DNA from: Paenibacillus radicis (ex Gao et al. 2016)
GTDB lineage: Bacteria; Bacillota; Bacilli; Paenibacillales; Paenibacillaceae
Assembly: GCF_014641555.1 (NCBI RefSeq)
Contig: NZ_BMHY01000003.1
Span: forward strand, 575,367-639,366
DNA length: 64,000 nucleotides
Direction: 5' to 3'
Shown: positions 60,090-64,000 of the stretch, in pieces
Layout: the number at the start of each line of letters is the position of its first letter
How positions within the stretch are numbered: the stretch's first letter is position 1
Translations under genes and position numbers: made by a program
The notes under the pieces: model-generated
Told to the model about the DNA's origin: nothing
Databases searched by the model: none
Seen by the model: the letters and a program-made list of their open reading frames with translations, nothing else

Positions 60090-62481
60090 GTTGTTCCCTC
60101 CCTTTGGAACGCTGGTGAACCAGTATATATACACCTAGCCCTGCAACGGCCAACACGGATATTTCAAGCATCGTATCGAAGCCGCGGAAGTCCACTAGTA
60201 TAGCGTTGACAATATTTTTGGCGCCTGCCAGCTTGTAGGAATTTTCAAAAAACGAGGTAATCGGTTCAAACAATTTATGCCCGTTGGCGGACAACGCGAG
60301 CAGTGTCACCGTTAAACCCATCGCGAGGGATATAATCAGGTTCGTCAGTTTGAAAGGAACACGTTCAATCTGTTTCTTCAGCTTCGGCAAATGGTAGAAG
60401 CACAGAAGGAATAGCAGCGTACTCACGGTCTCCACCACCATTTGCGTCAGTGCAAGGTCTGGAGCTCTAAAGATCACGAAGAACATCGCAACCATATAAC
60501 CTAACGCGCCAAGTGCTACGATAGCTACAATTCGATTGCCCGCCAGTAAGACCGTACCAGCGGCAATTACCATTCCGAGCACAAGTCCTACATCAAAAAT
60601 GCTGATAGCTGCATCATTGGAGAAATCGAACCGGATACCATACAGCAGCAAAAGCGAGCTTATCAATACTATGACGAAGAATGTAAATGTGTAGATCAGG
60701 TAATGCCTCAGCGAGCCTGTCATATATCCATTCGTTAAGGATGTCGAGAACCTCTCCGTACCGGATAAGCCCTTATTGTACCAATGGTTCAACGTCAATC
60801 CTTGCGGATAATTGCGCATGGCCTGAACCCATCGCTTCGATGATTTGAAGAGAAGGAGACCGACAACAATAACACCGATCGTCATCACGAGTTCTAGATT
60901 TAGCCCATGCCATGCACTAATCTTCAAGTCATAGGAAGACATCGGCGTCATCGGCAGCATGGCAGTTAATGCCGGGGTAAGAATATATTTGCCCAATACA
61001 TTCGGGAAGAAGAAAATGAATAGAACGAGTAAGCCTAGAAGGATTGGAGAAAACAACATGCCCCAAGGCGCTTCATGCACTTTTCGCGTCAATTTTTCAG
61101 GACGATATTGTCCGCCAAAGGTTTTGAATATAAAAATCATGCAGTAGACGAAAGTAAATATGCTGGCTACCCAAGCAATGATCGGGAACAGTAGTCCAAT
61201 CTTGCTCAAACCGAAAATCCCCGCCTGAGATACCTCATTCACTGCCGCAAAGAACATTTCCTTACTTAGAAAACCATTAAACGGCGGCAATCCCGCCATG
61301 GATAATCCGCCAACCAAAGCGATCGTGAACGTGATTGGCATCACTTGCATCAAACCGCCTAAGTAGCGAATATCCCGCCGGCCTGTCTCATGGTCAATAA
61401 TACCGACAACCATGAACAAGCTTCCTTTAAAGGTAGAGTGATTAAACAAATGGAATAAGGCCGCAAATCCGGCTACCCCAAAGACGGTGCCGCTGTCGCT
61501 GGCTCCAAAGTAGACGGCTAAAGAACCGACCCCTAGCAAACACATAATCAAGCCCAATTGACTAATCGTAGAATAAGCTAACATCGCTTTTAGATCCGTC
61601 TGTCTGAGCGCAGTCAACGAGCCATACAGCAGCGTAATGATCCCTATTCCAGCTACCAGCCAGAACCATACAGAGCTGCCCCCAAAAATCGGAGTCATGC
61701 GAGCCACCAAATAAATGCCAGCCTTGACCATCGTAGCCGAGTGGAGATAGCTGCTCACCGGAGTTGGCGCTTCCATTGCGTCCGGCAGCCAAATGCCAAA
61801 TGGAAATTGCGCTGATTTGGTAAATGCACCTAACAAAACGCAAAGCATAGCAGGAATAAACAACGCATGATTCTGGAGAACATCCAGGTTAGCGAGCATT
61901 TCACGAATGCTGTACGTATCCGCCATCATGATCATCATGATGAATCCGGCTAACATGCCGAATCCGCCAAGGACTGTAATTAACAGCGCCTTTAAGGCGC
62001 CTTGGCGAGAGCTCTTTCGTTCGTACCAATAGGATATCAGCAGGAAGGAAGAAACGCTGGTTAACTCCCAGAACCCGTACAGGACCAAGAGATGATCTGA
62101 GAATACTAATCCCAGCATGGCGCCCATGAACATTAGCAAATAAATATAGAAATTATGGAGCGCCTCTCGAATCTTAGACATGTAGAATATCGAATAAACA
62201 ATGACCAGTGCACCGACACCGCTGATGAGCAGACCGAATAACAGACTAAGCCCATCCACGTACGAAACAATATTCATATCAAGAGAAGGAATCCAAGATA
62301 AGGTGTATTTATAGGTACCGCCAGCCGCTACGCCAGGTATATACTGCAGCAAATAGATAAAAATAGTTAGAGGTACAACTAAAACGAACCATCCCGTATG
62401 CACCAAGCGGTTGAAATATTTATATAGTAAAGGAACAAACAATGCACTAATCAACGGGAGAAAAATAAAGGTATAGAACAT
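60076..62481 (-). CDS. mrpA: Mrp cation/proton antiporter subunit MrpA
   Basis: 801 residues, the largest subunit, with about 20 predicted helices. It is homologous to NuoL with a fused MbhD/E-like C-terminal section. Key segments: GAFTKSAQFPFGIWLPDAME, APTPVSSYLHSATMVKAGIY, GLPPFNGFLSKEMFFA and, in the C-terminal part, DLALTQMVVETVSTLLFLL. The ATG at 62481 is preferred over the GTG at 62493 because the ribosome site aaggagg lies only a base or two from the GTG. First gene of the operon and divergent from the Usp-like gene. Confidence 0.94.
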   Translation of the reverse strand: MFYTFIFLPLISALFVPLLYKYFNRLVHTGWFVLVVPLTIFIYLLQYIPGVAAGGTYKYTLSWIPSLDMNIVSYVDGLSLLFGLLISGVGALVIVYSIFYMSKIREALHNFYIYLLMFMGAMLGLVFSDHLLVLYGFWELTSVSSFLLISYWYERKSSRQGALKALLITVLGGFGMLAGFIMMIMMADTYSIREMLANLDVLQNHALFIPAMLCVLLGAFTKSAQFPFGIWLPDAMEAPTPVSSYLHSATMVKAGIYLVARMTPIFGGSSVWFWLVAGIGIITLLYGSLTALRQTDLKAMLAYSTISQLGLIMCLLGVGSLAVYFGASDSGTVFGVAGFAALFHLFNHSTFKGSLFMVVGIIDHETGRRDIRYLGGLMQVMPITFTIALVGGLSMAGLPPFNGFLSKEMFFAAVNEVSQAGIFGLSKIGLLFPIIAWVASIFTFVYCMIFIFKTFGGQYRPEKLTRKVHEAPWGMLFSPILLGLLVLFIFFFPNVLGKYILTPALTAMLPMTPMSSYDLKISAWHGLNLELVMTIGVIVVGLLLFKSSKRWVQAMRNYPQGLTLNHWYNKGLSGTERFSTSLTNGYMTGSLRHYLIYTFTFFVIVLISSLLLLYGIRFDFSNDAAISIFDVGLVLGMVIAAGTVLLAGNRIVAIVALGALGYMVAMFFVIFRAPDLALTQMVVETVSTLLFLLCFYHLPKLKKQIERVPFKLTNLIISLAMGLTVTLLALSANGHKLFEPITSFFENSYKLAGAKNIVNAILVDFRGFDTMLEISVLAVAGLGVYILVHQRSKGREQHENE

Positions 62482-62546
62482 AGTGAAGCGCACTCCTCCT
62501 TGTTTAAGAATTCTGCTTCTTTATCTGCAGCTTCCTTATCTGCGTA

Positions 62547-62575
62547 TTGACTCTTTACGTAACATCAACTATAGT
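62547..62575 (+). promoter_or_regulatory. Predicted sigma-A promoter of the Usp-like gene
   Basis: TTGACT (62547-62552), a 17-base spacer, TATAGT (62570-62575), about 53 bases before the ATG at 62628. Confidence 0.7.
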
Positions 62576-62627
62576 CTTACATAGTTTAAGCGAGTCCAAC
62601 TACTAGCATTGAGGTGAAATACTTAAA

Positions 62628-63314
62628 ATGAATAACAGCGTATATAATGAGAGCATTCTTGTTTGCGTTTATTATGGTCCCAATAGTGAAAGATTAATCA
62701 AACGTGGCTGTGCAATCGCTAATCTGATGAAAGCTCCGCTTTATATACTGACCATTGATCCGAAGCCATTTGACGAATTGGATGCCGAGAAATTGTTCTA
62801 TATCGAACAATGGAAAGAATATGCCCACGCACATGCTACGGCCCAGTTTGTTATGAAGGACAATGAAAGCCGCCCTGTATATAAGGTCATTGCAGAAGTG
62901 GCCAGAGATAACAACATTACACAGATCATTCTTGGTCAGACGGCACACAGCCGATGGGAACAAATTACGAAGGGATCTATCATTAATTCCTTAGTACGCG
63001 AGATCCCATTTGTCGACCTGCATATTGTTTCCGTTGCCCGTTATATTCGGGATGAGGAAGGTCTTTATGAAAAAGGAATTCGAGCCTATTTGATTAAAGA
63101 TGGGGAGAAATACAAGCTAAGCTTCAATCATGAGAAGCAAATCGATTTTGAAGGCATCTTCTTTAAAGAAGTCGATACCGATTTCGATAACGGAATTTTC
63201 CGGTTTATGAAAGATGCTGCAACTTTGCACGTTCAAGTTATTGACGGGATTGTTACGGAATTAACAAATGTAGATATTCATGCAGCGATGAATCTAGACG
63301 ATTCTGTTAAATAA
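62628..63314 (+). CDS. Universal-stress/KdpD-like protein divergent from mrp
   Basis: A 228-residue protein. The N-terminal part (about 8-140) is a Usp domain of the kind found in KdpD: ILVCVYYGPNSERLIKRGCA, then APLYILTIDP, NITQIILGQTAHSRWEQI, KGSIINSLVREIPFVDLHIV. The second half (about 150-228) is an uncharacterised beta-rich extension (YLIKDGEKYKLSFNHEKQI). No histidine kinase domain is attached. Divergence from mrpA suggests a link to cation stress, but this is only context. The start has gaggtga as ribosome site. Confidence 0.82.
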   Translation: MNNSVYNESILVCVYYGPNSERLIKRGCAIANLMKAPLYILTIDPKPFDELDAEKLFYIEQWKEYAHAHATAQFVMKDNESRPVYKVIAEVARDNNITQIILGQTAHSRWEQITKGSIINSLVREIPFVDLHIVSVARYIRDEEGLYEKGIRAYLIKDGEKYKLSFNHEKQIDFEGIFFKEVDTDFDNGIFRFMKDAATLHVQVIDGIVTELTNVDIHAAMNLDDSVK

Positions 63315-63336
63315 AAGAATACAAAGCAACTATCCT

Positions 63337-63366
63337 TCTCCACATGTTTAATGTGGAGATTTTTTC
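63337..63366 (+). terminator. Terminator after the Usp-like gene
   Basis: Perfect nine-base stem TCTCCACAT / ATGTGGAGA with a five-base loop and a run of six T residues. Confidence 0.9.
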
Positions 63367-63384
63367 TTTTTCAAACACAATCAT

Positions 63385-63948
63385 TTATAAATTTACATCC
63401 ACTTTAACGGTTCTCTTCTCCGCCTTGTCGATTCCCAGATACTTTAACGTTTCTGCCGTGGAATGATGATGCAAAATCGACTTTAAGATGGAGATCGCAA
63501 CCCCCCTGTAGTACGCATGGTAACCAAACGTCTTTCTCAGCGTATGGGTGCCGATTTTCTCTGATATGCCTACCTCCCTTGCTGAGTGGTTAATAATTCG
63601 ATACGCCTGCTGACGGGTAATCGGACGACAATCCTTTTTGGATTTGAATAAATAATCCTCTGATTTCCAATCCATATTTGATAAATATTCGATTAGGATC
63701 TCCTTGACCTTGCTGTTTAGGTAATAAGCCTTCTCTTCTCCTGTCCTTTCATCCTTGAGATAAAGAAAAGGCTTAGCATTCTGGCCATCCCAAACGTCCT
63801 GTACAGTAAGATTGAGCAAATCAAGAAGACTAATCCCGGTGTTAATTCCCAATACAAACAGCAGCAAATCTCTTACAGAGTGTTTTCTCAACTCCTCTTT
63901 CATCGCTTGTATGGTTTTGACGTCCCGAATTGGATTAACAAATTGCAC
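63385..63948 (-). CDS. Minimal tyrosine recombinase lacking the first catalytic arginine
   Basis: A 187-residue protein that is essentially the catalytic domain of a tyrosine integrase, without the usual N-terminal arm and core-binding domains. Such short versions are common in Bacillales. H135 and R138 (THTLRKTFGYHAY), a His cluster (160-162, LHHHS) and the nucleophile Y170 (TLKYLGI) are present. The first arginine, normally in TGLR-I-S-x-L, is missing: the sequence reads NTGISLLDLLNL, with Ser 40 in its place. The enzyme may be inactive or serve as a regulator. No attachment-site repeat is visible nearby. Confidence 0.85.
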   Translation of the reverse strand: MQFVNPIRDVKTIQAMKEELRKHSVRDLLLFVLGINTGISLLDLLNLTVQDVWDGQNAKPFLYLKDERTGEEKAYYLNSKVKEILIEYLSNMDWKSEDYLFKSKKDCRPITRQQAYRIINHSAREVGISEKIGTHTLRKTFGYHAYYRGVAISILKSILHHHSTAETLKYLGIDKAEKRTVKVDVNL

Positions 63949-64000
63949 AGAGAACCCCTCCGAATAATGTTACTTAAGTTAAGGCTAACAGATATTAAGT

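Noticed and set aside
1..64000. CRISPR arrays, tRNA or rRNA genes
   Set aside because: No regularly spaced direct repeats, cloverleaf or conserved rRNA segments were found on reading. The dispersed hairpins are not regularly spaced.

Overview
The window looks like chromosome from a Paenibacillus-type bacterium (Bacillota, Paenibacillaceae). The evidence is gene content and style rather than any marker gene: strong GGAGG-type ribosome sites, several S-layer-homology (SLH) surface proteins, an adaA-adaB pair, a complete seven-gene mrp antiporter operon, a Btr-like AraC regulator, and a collagen-like surface protein. I see no rRNA, tRNA or CRISPR array.

Layout. 1-4.4 kb: end of a sulfatase gene, a small protein resembling an isolated voltage-sensor domain, a TM2-domain protein, and a DHA2 multidrug exporter divergent from its TetR regulator. 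4.45-8.5 kb: a leftward operon encoding an OpuC/OsmF-type quaternary-amine-binding lipoprotein and two histidine-ammonia-lyase homologues. Both homologues have lost the Ala-Ser-Gly triad that forms the MIO cofactor, and each keeps a different half of the family's active-site residues. I read this as a possible two-subunit, MIO-less lyase acting on a trimethylammonium amino acid (ergothionase-like chemistry). This is the most novel-looking system in the window.

8.6-24.1 kb: a defence island. Reading leftward it holds sspF-sspG-sspH-sspB-sspC-sspD, a DNA phosphorothioation system with its restriction partner, then an unrecognised 138-residue protein. After a terminator comes an HNH nuclease with a phosphorothioate-DNA-binding type N-terminus. 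A divergent XRE regulator and palindromic operators lie over the operon promoter. No sspA (cysteine desulfurase) is present.

24.3-40.3 kb: a two-component system, an SLH protein, a secreted beta-helix/FN3/F5-8C protein with a possible cre site, a prolyl 4-hydroxylase, and a 1930-residue SLH protein. The last combines two DUF4430 domains with a transcobalamin-like alpha/alpha barrel domain and sits behind a cobalamin riboswitch with its own terminator. This suggests a cell-surface corrinoid-capture protein.

40.6-54.6 kb: mixed housekeeping and decayed genes. These are an SDR-type reductase, a frameshifted gene, an AT-rich membrane-anchored Nudix-like protein, a gene remnant whose intact paralogue lies 4 kb away, a collagen-like protein with proline in every Y position, the adaptive alkylation-response pair, a membrane GDPD, an iron-siderophore cluster (Btr-like regulator, Fur box, binding lipoprotein, ferredoxin-NADP reductase-like enzyme), and a SWIM protein. 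54.8-64 kb: a chemotaxis receptor, mrpABCDEFG, a divergent Usp/KdpD-like protein, and a minimal tyrosine recombinase that lacks its first catalytic arginine.

A short hairpin repeat (stem AACCCCAACC/GGTTGGGGTT) is scattered between genes at least five times.
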